Both the position numbers and the translations under genes were made by a program. Of a stretch of DNA of 64,000 bases, positions 15,234 through 23,710 are shown piece by piece; the stretch's first letter is position 1; each line of letters begins with the position of its first letter. Source of the DNA: Candidatus Binatia bacterium (GTDB taxonomy: Bacteria > Desulfobacterota > Binatia > Bin18); the NCBI GenBank assembly GCA_022826945.1, contig JAJDTY010000007.1:62001-126000 (forward strand), in the 5' to 3' direction. Below the pieces are notes generated by a model. That model ran no database searches, was not told the origin of the DNA, and saw nothing but the letters and a program-made list of their open reading frames with translations.

Positions 15234-16919
15234 ATGACTGCATCTCAACCTTTCACCATATCGACTTGGAAATGGCTGCTCGGTCTGAGCGTCTTTTTTC
15301 TCACCCTGCTTATCAGCGCACCGAGTTTTGCCCGGATTGTCATGCACCACGAAAGTCCACGCTCCGGAGACATTGTCTCGGGTGGTACCCTGATTGCGGG
15401 CTGGGCCTATTCGACTAAAGGCACGGACGTGACCGTCAAGCTGCGCCTCGACGGAGAAGTAGTCGAAGAAATCCCATGTTGTGGCCCGCGTACGGATGTC
15501 CAAGCTGGGCACACTGACGCCCCACTGGAAACCAGCTATGGGCTGTTATACAATTATGAGAATCTTTCAGCCGGGGTGCATACTGTTGGCGTGGAAGTCA
15601 GCGCCCCTGGCGAAGAAACCGTGGTCGTCGATCAGGCCGTCATCGTCATTTTCCCCGGCAACTTTGGACGCCTCAGCACCGTTAATCTCGACGCGGCTGA
15701 GGCCAGCATTAAGGGCAACACCATTGTCGTAAACGGGGTTGAGGTCACGGACGCAGACAGTGGAGAGACTGCGACCATCAATATCGACCTCAGCTATTCC
15801 CTTCGGCAATCCTTTCATATCTCGGCCGCACAAGAGCCTGGTACTCCGACAGCCTCTTTTGATGTCAGCCAAATCCTGAGTGATGTCGCCCACGCCATTT
15901 TCGCCACCTATGACGCGTTGCATATGGCGTCGGAATGCCCGGATTCATCTCAGAGGCAGGCGTCCGTGGCCACCCTGTGTGCAGCGGTCTATACCCTGGT
16001 CGGGACAAGCTCTCAAAGCGAGGCTGATGCTATTGCCTTGCTGCCCGCCGTCCAAAATGCCTGGCGGGATGCGCGTGTCCCCTGGGAGCAGAGCGAGGCG
16101 TTTCTGTTTGGTCCGGTGGATACGGAAGGCCACGACCCCACCCTGGACTCCTGGCCGCTCGACGTCACTCGCCTCGAAGCGATCATCGCGTCTAGCGATG
16201 ACATTGACACCTACGATCTTACTGGCCCTGACGAGGAGGCCGTCCAGGGCTTCCATGCCCTGGAATATCTGCTGTTCCAGGACATGAACGGTAACACCGA
16301 CCCGGCCGCGATTGTGGCCGCCCTCCACAACGACCCACGCAGGAGAGCCTACGCGCGAAGGATGGCTTCTGAGTTTGTCAGCCATACCCAGGCGCTCCGC
16401 GACAGTTGGGACCCCGATATGGGGAATTTCGTGGCGCAACTTGCCATGGCCGGTCCAGGCAGTATGACCTACGACAACCAGGAATCGGCCATGCAAACGC
16501 TGGTCGAGAGCATGGTCGGGATTGCGGCGGAACTCGCTGGAGCAAAAATGGGCGACCCCTTAGCAGCAATGAGCAATGCGGAAGAAGAGTCGCGCTACAG
16601 CAACAACTCCAGGATCGACTTCCTCAACAACGTACGCAGTATCAACAATGTTTATGAGGGCCGTTTTGATCGGACCGACAGCACCTCGATGGGGGTGACG
16701 GATTTTGTCGCCGATCAAGACCCGGCCCTGGACGCGGAGGTCCGGATGGCGATCCATGATGCCATGGCGGCTATCATCGCCATCCCAGAGCCCTTTGGCC
16801 AGAGCATCACTGCCTATCCCGAGGCTGTCCAAAAGGCCGTTGATGCAGCCGCGCACTTGGAGACGACGCTGCAAAGAATCCTTGACGAGGTTATCGCTAC
16901 GGCGAATTTCGCCTCCTAA
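15234..16919 (+). CDS. Imelysin-family (M75) protein with N-terminal beta module
   Basis: A 561-aa secreted protein. Residues 1-33 are a signal peptide ending SAPSFA. Residues 35-140 form an Ig-like module (SGGTLIAGWAYSTKGTDV, IPCCGPRTDVQ, LSAGVHTVGVEV) shared with the next gene. The rest is an imelysin/ICMP domain: WEQSEAFLFGPVD at about residue 283 and GFHALEYLLFQD at about residue 340 (GxHxxE). Imelysins (IrpA, EfeO) are iron-regulated surface or periplasmic proteins linked to iron uptake, not proven peptidases. The gene pair with DUF1111 is known in other bacteria; the shared module here is unusual. Confidence 0.88.
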   Translation: MTASQPFTISTWKWLLGLSVFFLTLLISAPSFARIVMHHESPRSGDIVSGGTLIAGWAYSTKGTDVTVKLRLDGEVVEEIPCCGPRTDVQAGHTDAPLETSYGLLYNYENLSAGVHTVGVEVSAPGEETVVVDQAVIVIFPGNFGRLSTVNLDAAEASIKGNTIVVNGVEVTDADSGETATINIDLSYSLRQSFHISAAQEPGTPTASFDVSQILSDVAHAIFATYDALHMASECPDSSQRQASVATLCAAVYTLVGTSSQSEADAIALLPAVQNAWRDARVPWEQSEAFLFGPVDTEGHDPTLDSWPLDVTRLEAIIASSDDIDTYDLTGPDEEAVQGFHALEYLLFQDMNGNTDPAAIVAALHNDPRRRAYARRMASEFVSHTQALRDSWDPDMGNFVAQLAMAGPGSMTYDNQESAMQTLVESMVGIAAELAGAKMGDPLAAMSNAEEESRYSNNSRIDFLNNVRSINNVYEGRFDRTDSTSMGVTDFVADQDPALDAEVRMAIHDAMAAIIAIPEPFGQSITAYPEAVQKAVDAAAHLETTLQRILDEVIATANFAS

Positions 16920-17002
16920 CCGCGCAATTGCAGGACCAATGAGCCGGAGTGGGTTCGACCCGCTCCGGCTGCCATGACATAGTCTCACGTTGGGAACAGT
17001 TC

Positions 17003-18886
17003 ATGCAGAAACCTCGCTTTGTCGTCTTCACCCTCACGTTGCTCACACTGTGTGTCTCCACTTTCTGCCGGTATTCCTCGGCCTGGGCCGCTATTGCCGC
17101 GACCCTGGAAAACCCGCCCGACGGGGAACACATGTCCGGCACTCGTACTATCTCGGGCTGGGCGTATAGCGCTACTGGCGCGCCGGTCAGCATCCGGCTT
17201 CGCATTGACGGCGAACTCCGGGAAGCGATTCCGTGTTGCGGTGAACGCAGCGATGTCCAAGCCATTTTTCCGGACGCCCCTTTGGCCACATCCTTCAGTC
17301 TGTTGTTCAATTACGGCCGGCTCAGCGCCGGAGTGCATACTATTGGAATCGAAGTCCAGGCCGCTGGTGAGACCGCAGTGGTTCTGGATCACGCTGTGGC
17401 GGTCGTCAAACCAGGGGACGTGGAGTTTGTGGAGACGGTGGATATGACGGCCGCCACTGTCCGTATTGAGGACAACGAGTTGCTGATAGCCGATGCGCTG
17501 GTCCAGCATATCCCGACTGACCTGCGTCTCAAATATGCGACCAGCCTCCAATCGCCGCTCCTGGTTGAAGCCAGGCCGAGCGGAGCCGATGGAAGCCAGA
17601 CCGCGGCTTTGGCCGGCGGAGCCACAACGATTTTTAGTGCCGCCAGCCAAGCGTTTGAGCTGCCGGCTCCGAATCTCGACGGGGCACAGCTGGATAAACA
17701 TCTGGCTGGGGATCTCGCCTTTGGAGACCGTTTTGTCACCGCCCCCTCTCCAGTCTTCAGCGGGCTGGGACCCATCTTCAATAATAATGCCTGCGATAGC
17801 TGCCATCCAAAAAACGGCCGCGGACGACCGCCGCGGGACGGCGAACGCATGGCCTCCATGTTTCTTCGAGTCAGCCTGCCCGGCACCGATCCCTTGACGG
17901 GCGGTCCTCTGGCGGTCCCCGGTATGGGCACGCAACTCCAGCACCTAGCCAACTTTGGAGTGCTGCCCGAAGCCGATGTTGCCATCAGCGAAGAGTCCAG
18001 CGACGGCATGTTTGGCGACGGCGAGGCGTTTGAGTTGCGTCGTCTGCACTTTCAGATCGAGAATCTCGCCCAGCCGCTTCCAGATACGGTTCTCACCTCA
18101 CCACGGGTGGCTCTGCCAGTCTTTGGGCGGGGTCTGCTTGAAGCGATCGATGAGGACACTATTCTCGACTTTGCGGACGAGAACGATGCGGATGGCGATG
18201 GCATCTCAGGCCGACCCAATTGGGTCTGGGACGTGGTGCGGCAGCAAACGGCGCTCGGACGCTTTGGCTGGAAGGCCAACAATCCGAACCTCTTGCAGCA
18301 GACCTTTACCGCCTACAACCAGGACATGGGCGTGACCAACCCCTTCCTTCCCCAAGAAAGCGCATTTGGTCAGATCCAGGATGACGGCTTGGCGGACGAC
18401 CCTGAGATTGATCGGGAAACGGTTGATGTCGCCACTTTTTATGTCCAGACACTTGCCGTGCCCGCCCGTCGGAATCTCGACGACCCGCAGGTGCAGGACG
18501 GAGAAGACCTCTTTCATGAGGCGCAGTGCGCGGGCTGTCATATTCCGACCATCCGGACCGGCGTCTTAGCCGGGGTGCCGGAAGTGTCCAATCAGACCAT
18601 TCATCCCTACACCGACCTGCTTCTGCACGACATGGGAGACGGCCTGGCGGATGGTCGACCCGATTTTGTCGCAACGGGCCGGGAATGGCGGACACCGCCG
18701 TTATGGGGAATCGGCCTGACCCGGCGCGCCCAAGGTCACACCTTTTTCCTGCACGATGGTCGAGCACGTAATCTTACAGAGGCCATTCTGTGGCATGGCG
18801 GAGAAGCCGAAGCCGCACGGGAAGCCTTCCGCCTGATGCCCATGGACGAGCGCGAGGCATTACTCACCTTTTTGGAGTCGCTATAG
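17003..18886 (+). CDS. Di-haem cytochrome c / DUF1111 protein with N-terminal beta module
   Basis: A 627-aa secreted protein with a signal peptide (MQKPRFVVFTLTLLTLCVS). The next ~100 residues repeat the module of the imelysin gene (TRTISGWAYSATGAPVSI, IPCCGERSDVQ, LSAGVHTIGIEV). The remainder is a DUF1111 di-haem oxidoredictase domain with two c-type haem sites, CDSCH (C264-H268) and CAGCH (C509-H513). The family is related to MauG/CcpA peroxidases. Expected to be periplasmic and to act with the imelysin protein in iron redox handling. ATG at 17003 is chosen because it starts the signal peptide; upstream in-frame residues from 16949 are non-hydrophobic. Confidence 0.9.
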   Translation: MQKPRFVVFTLTLLTLCVSTFCRYSSAWAAIAATLENPPDGEHMSGTRTISGWAYSATGAPVSIRLRIDGELREAIPCCGERSDVQAIFPDAPLATSFSLLFNYGRLSAGVHTIGIEVQAAGETAVVLDHAVAVVKPGDVEFVETVDMTAATVRIEDNELLIADALVQHIPTDLRLKYATSLQSPLLVEARPSGADGSQTAALAGGATTIFSAASQAFELPAPNLDGAQLDKHLAGDLAFGDRFVTAPSPVFSGLGPIFNNNACDSCHPKNGRGRPPRDGERMASMFLRVSLPGTDPLTGGPLAVPGMGTQLQHLANFGVLPEADVAISEESSDGMFGDGEAFELRRLHFQIENLAQPLPDTVLTSPRVALPVFGRGLLEAIDEDTILDFADENDADGDGISGRPNWVWDVVRQQTALGRFGWKANNPNLLQQTFTAYNQDMGVTNPFLPQESAFGQIQDDGLADDPEIDRETVDVATFYVQTLAVPARRNLDDPQVQDGEDLFHEAQCAGCHIPTIRTGVLAGVPEVSNQTIHPYTDLLLHDMGDGLADGRPDFVATGREWRTPPLWGIGLTRRAQGHTFFLHDGRARNLTEAILWHGGEAEAAREAFRLMPMDEREALLTFLESL

Positions 18887-18963
18887 GGATCACTATGCAG
18901 CGACCAAGGATGCCGCATTGCTATAGAATATCAAGTTGCAGGGGGGAGGCTGCCTTCCCTGCC

Positions 18964-19003
18964 GCAGGCCCTGGGGTTTTCCTACCCCAACCCTGGGGCC
19001 TGC
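18964..19003 (+). terminator. GC-rich hairpin after the DUF1111 gene
   Basis: GCAGGCCCTGGGGTT (18964-18978) faces AACCCTGGGGCCTGC (18989-19003) with two central mismatches. It lies 80 nt past the stop. No good T-run follows, so termination is only likely. Confidence 0.45.
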
Positions 19004-19030
19004 TCCCCTCGGGCTGACATTTCGGGCTGG

Positions 19031-19516
19031 ATGAGGAATGGTATGGTACTAAAAAACGCATCCTCTCGCAGACCGCAACCCCGCTTTCTCAGCGCCCATA
19101 CCATACTCTTGCTCTCCGAGTACAGCCTGATCGTCTTTCTCTTGTGGGCGGTCGCTGTCGAGCAGACCAAATCCACCAGGCCATTAGTTTCTCAGCGATC
19201 CGAAGCCTCAGAGATGCCGCTGACCAGCGTGGCCCATGCGGCCCTCCCGTCCCATTCATCGCCGGGACAACACATGCCCATGCAGTGGCAATGTCAGCCG
19301 GCTGAAGCTCCTGGGCAATGGTCTGGTGTGACCCAGGTTGATCTGTGCCCCGACCCTGGCGTGCCCATCCAAATCGGCACGCTCCGCTTGCACGTCTGCC
19401 AGCACGACTTTTTTCAGATAGCCCAGGCCGTTAACGCAGTCGTAGCCCACTTACCCGCAGCTGAAACAACGACAACGCTGAGCGAAACAGACCCGGATCC
19501 CCACCCCCAAGAATAA
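19031..19516 (+). CDS. Membrane-anchored small protein with the triplicated domain (copy C)
   Basis: A 161-aa protein with one N-terminal hydrophobic segment (about residues 23-43, ILLLSEYSLIVFLLWAVAV), a hydrophilic linker, and a C-terminal copy of the small domain beginning at C106 (LCPDPGVPIQIGTLRLHV, then FFQIAQAVNAVVAHL). Cysteine, glycine and phenylalanine spacing equals copies A and B. An in-frame ATG at 19043, which follows GAGGAA, may be the real start. It ends 12 nt before copy B, so the two are co-translated. The domain probably faces the periplasm. Function unknown. Confidence 0.72.
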   Translation: MRNGMVLKNASSRRPQPRFLSAHTILLLSEYSLIVFLLWAVAVEQTKSTRPLVSQRSEASEMPLTSVAHAALPSHSSPGQHMPMQWQCQPAEAPGQWSGVTQVDLCPDPGVPIQIGTLRLHVCQHDFFQIAQAVNAVVAHLPAAETTTTLSETDPDPHPQE

Positions 19517-19528
19517 AGGAGAACGACT

Positions 19529-19732
19529 ATGTATGACACGCACCTATGGCAAACGTCGGACAAACGCATCAGTGTTTCTTTGTGTTCCGAAGGCTGTCTT
19601 CATGTGATGGTGGGCCGAGCCATCATTAAAATGACCCCGGAAGAGTTCTTTGCGATGCAAGCCGTGGTAGCCAAGGCGGCCCAGGATTTGCGGAATTCAC
19701 CCGTCCCACAGCAGGGCTCGGTAGGCCATTAA
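19529..19732 (+). CDS. Small protein with the triplicated domain (copy B)
   Basis: A 67-aa protein that is almost only the domain: C19, G29 and F40-F41 in SLCSEGCLHVMVGRAIIKM and EEFFAMQAVVAKAAQDL. It has a strong AAAGGAG ribosome site before the ATG at 19529. No signal peptide, so it is probably cytoplasmic, unlike membrane copy C just upstream. Function unknown; association with the imelysin/cytochrome genes is the only clue. Confidence 0.78.
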   Translation: MYDTHLWQTSDKRISVSLCSEGCLHVMVGRAIIKMTPEEFFAMQAVVAKAAQDLRNSPVPQQGSVGH

Positions 19733-19810
19733 GAGCGGAGATACGCGCGGAAGTGAGTGACGGGCGACCCAATAGCCAAGGTCAGACCGGTCAGCATAGG
19801 GTCAGTGCGT

Positions 19811-20569
19811 TCAAATCAATCCCGGCAGTATGGTACGCCGTTGCAAAGGATAATTCTCAAATGTCTCGTGATACCAAGCGTGGCGCCAGAGTGCCCTCGG
19901 CACCATGTTTGCGATCGTCCACAGGGCAAACGCGAGGCCCGGCAGCGACCAGCTCAACAGCGCGAAGCCGACCCATTCGACTATTTCACCCAGCAGATTG
20001 GGGCATGACACGAGATTGAAAACACCGCCGCGGGGAATGACGTATTTGCCACCGTTATCCATACGCAGCCGCCAAAGACGATAATCAGACCAGATATTCA
20101 ACGCGCCGCCGCTTATTGCCAACGTCAGACCGCCGACAAATCGCGGGTCGGTCACCCAATCGTTGGCATAATCGGCGATGTACCCCATAGACCATCCCCA
20201 TAAGCCGCCGTTGAGTACGTTGAAAACTATGCCGGACGCGCATAGCATGACTCGTATCTTGCTATCGCGCCTTGGAACAATCCACGACCAGATTAGCGCT
20301 CGATGGGTGTAGTGCGCGACCCACAGAGCGACCACTGTATTGCCGACAAAATGATGGTGTGGGCTGAAAAAGTACATGCCCGGGAAGGTAAGCAGCGCGG
20401 GCACCTCCATCACAAACCAACCCCAGCGGCTATTGATACGAGGCCCGATACCCGTGCCCCCAACGCGCTCCACCGGGTCCCACTTCACCAAACCCGCGAT
20501 CAGTGCCAACGGCGCCAGCCCCACCCAAATCCCGGCGAGAACCTCAAATGCGGGAAATTCCCCGCTCAC
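19811..20569 (-). CDS. 3-oxo-5-alpha-steroid 4-dehydrogenase family membrane protein
   Basis: A 252-aa polytopic membrane protein. The C-terminal GGVFNLVSCPNLLGEIVEWV and the last ENYPLQRRTILPGLI match the steroid 5-alpha-reductase C-terminal domain (PF02544), which binds NADPH and reduces a conjugated C=C bond. The GTG start at 20569 overlaps the upstream stop as GTGA and has GGGA upstream; a TTG at 20596 would be the only longer choice. Coupled to a 3-beta-HSD-like gene, it could reduce an enone in a sterol, hopanoid or other isoprenoid. The substrate is inferred. Confidence 0.85.
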   Translation of the reverse strand: MSGEFPAFEVLAGIWVGLAPLALIAGLVKWDPVERVGGTGIGPRINSRWGWFVMEVPALLTFPGMYFFSPHHHFVGNTVVALWVAHYTHRALIWSWIVPRRDSKIRVMLCASGIVFNVLNGGLWGWSMGYIADYANDWVTDPRFVGGLTLAISGGALNIWSDYRLWRLRMDNGGKYVIPRGGVFNLVSCPNLLGEIVEWVGFALLSWSLPGLAFALWTIANMVPRALWRHAWYHETFENYPLQRRTILPGLI

Positions 20570-21606
20570 AAACCCATTCCCTGTTCTTTGAACCAATTGA
20601 GGGCATCGCGGATCGATTCTTCAAGTGGTCGAGATTCGTATCCCAGTTGTCTCCTCGCCGAGGACTCATCAACGGACACCGGACAGTCCCGTAAAAGGTC
20701 AAGCGAATTTCTGGAGTAAAGAGGTGGTCGATTTTTTATCGCGGCATACAGTTGAACAAAAGGCAAACCCGCCAGAGCCAGAAAATAGGGCATGGCGGGG
20801 CGCGTCACACGACGCCCCAGAATATGGGAACACAGACGCGCCAGTTCAATAATCTTTGCGTATCGACCCACGGTAAAATACACCCCACCATGACATTCGC
20901 TCTGCCCCACCGCATTTACGGTAGCGGCCGCCACATCTCGCACATCGCTCCACCAGAATCCCTCGTCAATGAGGCACGGCAACCGCTTTTGCGCGATGGC
21001 GAGCAACATATCACCAACGAGGGTCGGCTCCGTATCGCCGGGACCTATAAGACTCGAAGGACAGATAACAGAGGCATTGATCCGACCACTCTTCGCCGCT
21101 TCGGGCACACTGCCATGCGCTTCGGTTTTTGTGATCGTATAGGGGATTTTGGAATGCTGTCCCAGCTTTGAATCAGCGTCTAAAACCCTTCCACGCAACG
21201 GGCTGAATGCGTGTATGGAACCGATATGCACCAGCCTGCGTACGCCGCTGTCAATACACGCTTTAATCGCGTTTCGGGTACCCGTCAGGTTGACCGCCCT
21301 GACCAAATCCTCGGGATCGGTGCCAATCGTCACAATCGCAGCAGTGTGTACGACGGCATCGGCATTTTGGAATGCCGAGTTCAACGATTCGACATTTCGA
21401 ACATCCGCAGGCCACAATTCAACCCGCTTGCTCAGGTCATCGGGAAATTTGCGACTGCTGCCCTGGCGCGTAACAGCACGCACCGTATACCCGCACCGCA
21501 GCAAGGCGCGGCATATATGGCTCCTAAGAAAACCTGCGGCACCGGTCACGGCGACGAGGCGTTTGGTGCCTTTAGGATAGTATGCCTTGTCGTTGGAATC
21601 AGACAT
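20566..21606 (-). CDS. NAD-dependent epimerase/3-beta-hydroxysteroid dehydrogenase-like protein
   Basis: An extended SDR of 346 aa. The nucleotide loop is TGAAGFLRSH, where the third glycine of GxxGxxG is Arg; the catalytic YTITK is intact, preceded by a serine-containing strand (LVHIGSIHAFSP). Best matches by eye are 3-beta-HSD/isomerase and dihydroflavonol-reductase types. ATG at 21606 has GAGGA 7 nt upstream. Its stop overlaps the start of the 5-alpha-reductase-like gene, so the two enzymes likely act on one substrate. A Fur-like box lies about 380 bp upstream. Confidence 0.87.
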   Translation of the reverse strand: MSDSNDKAYYPKGTKRLVAVTGAAGFLRSHICRALLRCGYTVRAVTRQGSSRKFPDDLSKRVELWPADVRNVESLNSAFQNADAVVHTAAIVTIGTDPEDLVRAVNLTGTRNAIKACIDSGVRRLVHIGSIHAFSPLRGRVLDADSKLGQHSKIPYTITKTEAHGSVPEAAKSGRINASVICPSSLIGPGDTEPTLVGDMLLAIAQKRLPCLIDEGFWWSDVRDVAAATVNAVGQSECHGGVYFTVGRYAKIIELARLCSHILGRRVTRPAMPYFLALAGLPFVQLYAAIKNRPPLYSRNSLDLLRDCPVSVDESSARRQLGYESRPLEESIRDALNWFKEQGMGL

Positions 21607-21609
21607 CAC

Positions 21610-22088
21610 CCATTCCTCAGTTATCAGGCGGCGCTATTGGCCAATTCCAGGACGAGTATCACTCCCTATGCCTTAAACCTCAACATGTTACAGGATCCAT
21701 TGCAACATCCTTCGTCACTGAAAAGACGGGAGCCCTTCAGGGTCAGCCCAATCGTCTACTCCGCTGTCGGAAATGTAGGGCGGTGGTCTGGCCGGTTCTG
21801 GTCTATGGGGAAGAGCCCCGGGGCTGTAGGAGGGATGCCCCGGGGCCAGATGCAAGGCCCAACACCAAACCTTGCATAGCGAAAACGACAAACCTGCGGC
21901 CCGTGTTCGACCTTGCACAAATAAAGCTCGTAGCGATGACTACTGCGGGCTCGGAGCTCAAGGGCGGTGGGCCTCATATAGGTTTAATTGAAATTGACAT
22001 TCAATTTCAATTAAATAATTTTTATCTTTCAGATCGATATTTGTCAAGTCCCGCAGTCAGGGGGGGGGAGATGTGGAGGGTGGAGTTT
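21610..22088. other. Intergenic stretch with hairpins and a Fur-like operator
   Basis: No convincing gene was found. It holds two GCCCCGGGGC palindromes (21815-21824, 21837-21846), an 8-bp inverted repeat ATGCAAGG/CCTTGCAT (21850-21877) and the operator at 21987-22011. These could be the leader of the leftward 3-beta-HSD-like gene or a small iron-regulated RNA. On the minus strand TTGAAT, 18 nt and TATATG near the operator make a plausible promoter. Confidence 0.5.
21987..22011. promoter_or_regulatory. Fur-like palindromic operator
   Basis: ATTGAAATTGA-CAT-TCAATTTCAAT is a perfect inverted repeat of two 11-bp arms. The core at 21990-22008 follows the Fur-box layout and nearly equals the operator before feoA. 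It overlaps promoter-like hexamers in both directions (TTGACA at 21994 rightward; TTGAAT leftward). Confidence 0.65.
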
Positions 22089-22322
22089 CTACCGAAAGAA
22101 TGGCCATTTAGGCACCGGTACGGGCGCGCGCTCCTCTGCTCGAAAGCCCGCTTCTATGTGGCTACCGTCACAATACGGCTTGTTTTTGGACTTGCCGCAC
22201 CGACATAAATACAGGGGATCTTTTTGCCCCCGGTACTTCCCCCCTCTCCTGTCCGTAAGGCTGGGTTCTCCGCGAACTTCATAGGGACCATTCTTTAAGG
22301 CGCGGATCGTCACTTTTGCCAT
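22089..22322 (-). CDS. CDGSH iron-sulfur domain protein
   Basis: A 77-aa protein with C40, C42, C51 and H55 in [16 protein letters not shown], the complete CDGSH motif that binds a [2Fe-2S] cluster through three Cys and one His, as in mitoNEET relatives. The N-terminal [17 protein letters not shown] is usual for bacterial members. Soluble; likely in Fe-S or redox transfer. It reads leftward, towards the Fur-like operator 78 bp beyond its stop. Confidence 0.93.
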   Translation of the reverse strand: MAKVTIRALKNGPYEVRGEPSLTDRRGGKYRGQKDPLYLCRCGKSKNKPYCDGSHIEAGFRAEERAPVPVPKWPFFR

Positions 22323-22524
22323 GCAGGTCGCTTTCTGTTCAGCACTCTCGGGTCCACGCTATCATGCACGGGAGTGCGTGCTAGGGCGGTTCTGCCCCGG
22401 CCTGCCCCAACGGGTGGCGTGTTGGAATTGAACCAGAGTTTGATAGGCGGAATCAGTAGATCGGGGCTTCCCTAATACGTGCATGTATTATTATACGGCG
22501 TACTACTTCATTCAAATGATTTGC

Positions 22525-22558
22525 CAGACTTTTCAAAACAGGCTAAATGAAAAGTCTG
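22525..22558. repeat. Perfect 11-bp inverted repeat beside the tRNA-like sequence
   Basis: CAGACTTTTCA (22525-22535) and TGAAAAGTCTG (22548-22558) pair perfectly around a 12-nt loop. It lies 6 nt from the tRNA-like element. No T-run follows on either strand. Confidence 0.7.
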
Positions 22559-22564
22559 AGGGAA

Positions 22565-22639
22565 GGCCCGGGTGGGAATCGAACCCAACAGATCAATGCT
22601 TTGGCGGAGTACTGCCGTTTACCAATTCGGCACTGGGCC
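22565..22639 (-). tRNA. tRNA-like sequence, possible relic (anticodon position GCC)
   Basis: On the minus strand a 75-nt sequence can be folded as a cloverleaf: acceptor GGCCCAG/CCGGGCC with one mismatch, a perfect D stem GCCG/CGGC, and a T arm with GGGTTCGATTCCC. The anticodon stem GTACT/AGCAT has an internal mismatch and the loop CCGCCAA has C instead of U33, so anticodon GCC (Gly) is doubtful. It looks like a decayed or element-borne tRNA. It lies 157 nt before the transposase gene. Confidence 0.45.
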
Positions 22640-22796
22640 TTTCCTCCCTTCAAGCACACTTCAGAACAACTTGTAAAATCTCCCCTCCTAGCCACTACCC
22701 GACAAAACAAAAAAACCTGTGTAATATCAGGTACTTACTTGACTTTTGAAGTGAAATTCTGTAAACTTTTTCTTGTAGCAAGAGGGAGGAAACAGG

Positions 22797-23675
22797 ATGA
22801 ATCTCTTCACTGTCATGCAGCGTTTTCCCACTCACCGGGACTGCCTCAACTACCTCGAGGATGTCCGATGGGGCGACGATCCTGAGTGCCCCTACTGCCA
22901 GTCCAATGACGTGGAGAGGAAGCAGGAGAAGGGCCGCCAGGGACGGTGGAACTGCTACACCTGTACTTCGTCCTTCAACGTGCTGTCTGGCACGATTATG
23001 GAACAGACCCGCATCCCGCTCCAGAAATGGTTTGTGGCGCTGTCACTCATGATTAACGCCAAGAAGAGTCTCTCTAGCTGTCAATTGGGCCGTGATATCG
23101 AGCTGAACCAGAAGTCGGCCTGGTACATGCAACAGCGTATCCGCACGGCAATGGCTTCTGAGGGGGAGAACGAACTGCTCCAAGGCTTAGTAGAGGCGGA
23201 CGAGACGTTCGTCGGCGGAAAGCCCCGCAAGGCGAATAAACGAGTAGATGACAATAAGGAGTTAGGGCGGAAAGTCAGCAAAAAGGTTGCGGTGCTAGGG
23301 GCGGTCGAGCGCGGTGGGAGGGTCAAGACGACAGTGCCCCGCGACGTGAGCGGCTGGTCGATCTATCGGTTTCTGAAATCTGCCGTCAATCCCGACGTGA
23401 CCACGCTCATTACGGACGAATACCGCGCCTACAACTCGGTCTCTGGCACCGTGCCCCACTACGTCATCAAGCACGAAGAGCGCTATGTCGATGATTGGGT
23501 GCACACGAATACCATTGAAGGGTTCTGGTCCGGCGTCAAGCGGGCGTGGTATGGGACCCACCATCACTACACCAGAGAGTACATGCCGCTCTATCTGGCG
23601 GAAGCGAGCTGGAAGTACAACGAGCGGCAGAACCCCCACTCTTTCAGCGACTTCATGCAGGGGTTGTTTGGGTAG
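22797..23675 (+). CDS. IS1595-family (ISXO2-like) transposase
   Basis: A 292-aa transposase. An N-terminal zinc ribbon (CPYC near residue 32, CYTC near residue 53) precedes a DDE-type domain: EADETFVGG, ITDEYRAY and the HTNTIEGFWSGVKR segment with the third acidic/Asn site. C-terminal YNERQNPHSFSDFMQGL is typical. Length is normal and uninterrupted. ATG at 22797 follows GGGAGGA. No terminal inverted repeats or target duplication were found near 22640-22796 or 23676-23710, so element ends are unassigned. Confidence 0.92.
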   Translation: MNLFTVMQRFPTHRDCLNYLEDVRWGDDPECPYCQSNDVERKQEKGRQGRWNCYTCTSSFNVLSGTIMEQTRIPLQKWFVALSLMINAKKSLSSCQLGRDIELNQKSAWYMQQRIRTAMASEGENELLQGLVEADETFVGGKPRKANKRVDDNKELGRKVSKKVAVLGAVERGGRVKTTVPRDVSGWSIYRFLKSAVNPDVTTLITDEYRAYNSVSGTVPHYVIKHEERYVDDWVHTNTIEGFWSGVKRAWYGTHHHYTREYMPLYLAEASWKYNERQNPHSFSDFMQGLFG

Positions 23676-23710
23676 CAACTCTTTACTAATCGATTGAACC
23701 GTCCGTGTAA

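Noticed and set aside
22400-22460. Second tRNA gene near GGTTCAATTCC
   Set aside because: Only a T-arm-like part can be folded; no matching acceptor or D arm was found.
22797-23675. Complete insertion sequence with defined ends
   Set aside because: No convincing terminal inverted repeats or target-site duplication were found; only the transposase is claimed.
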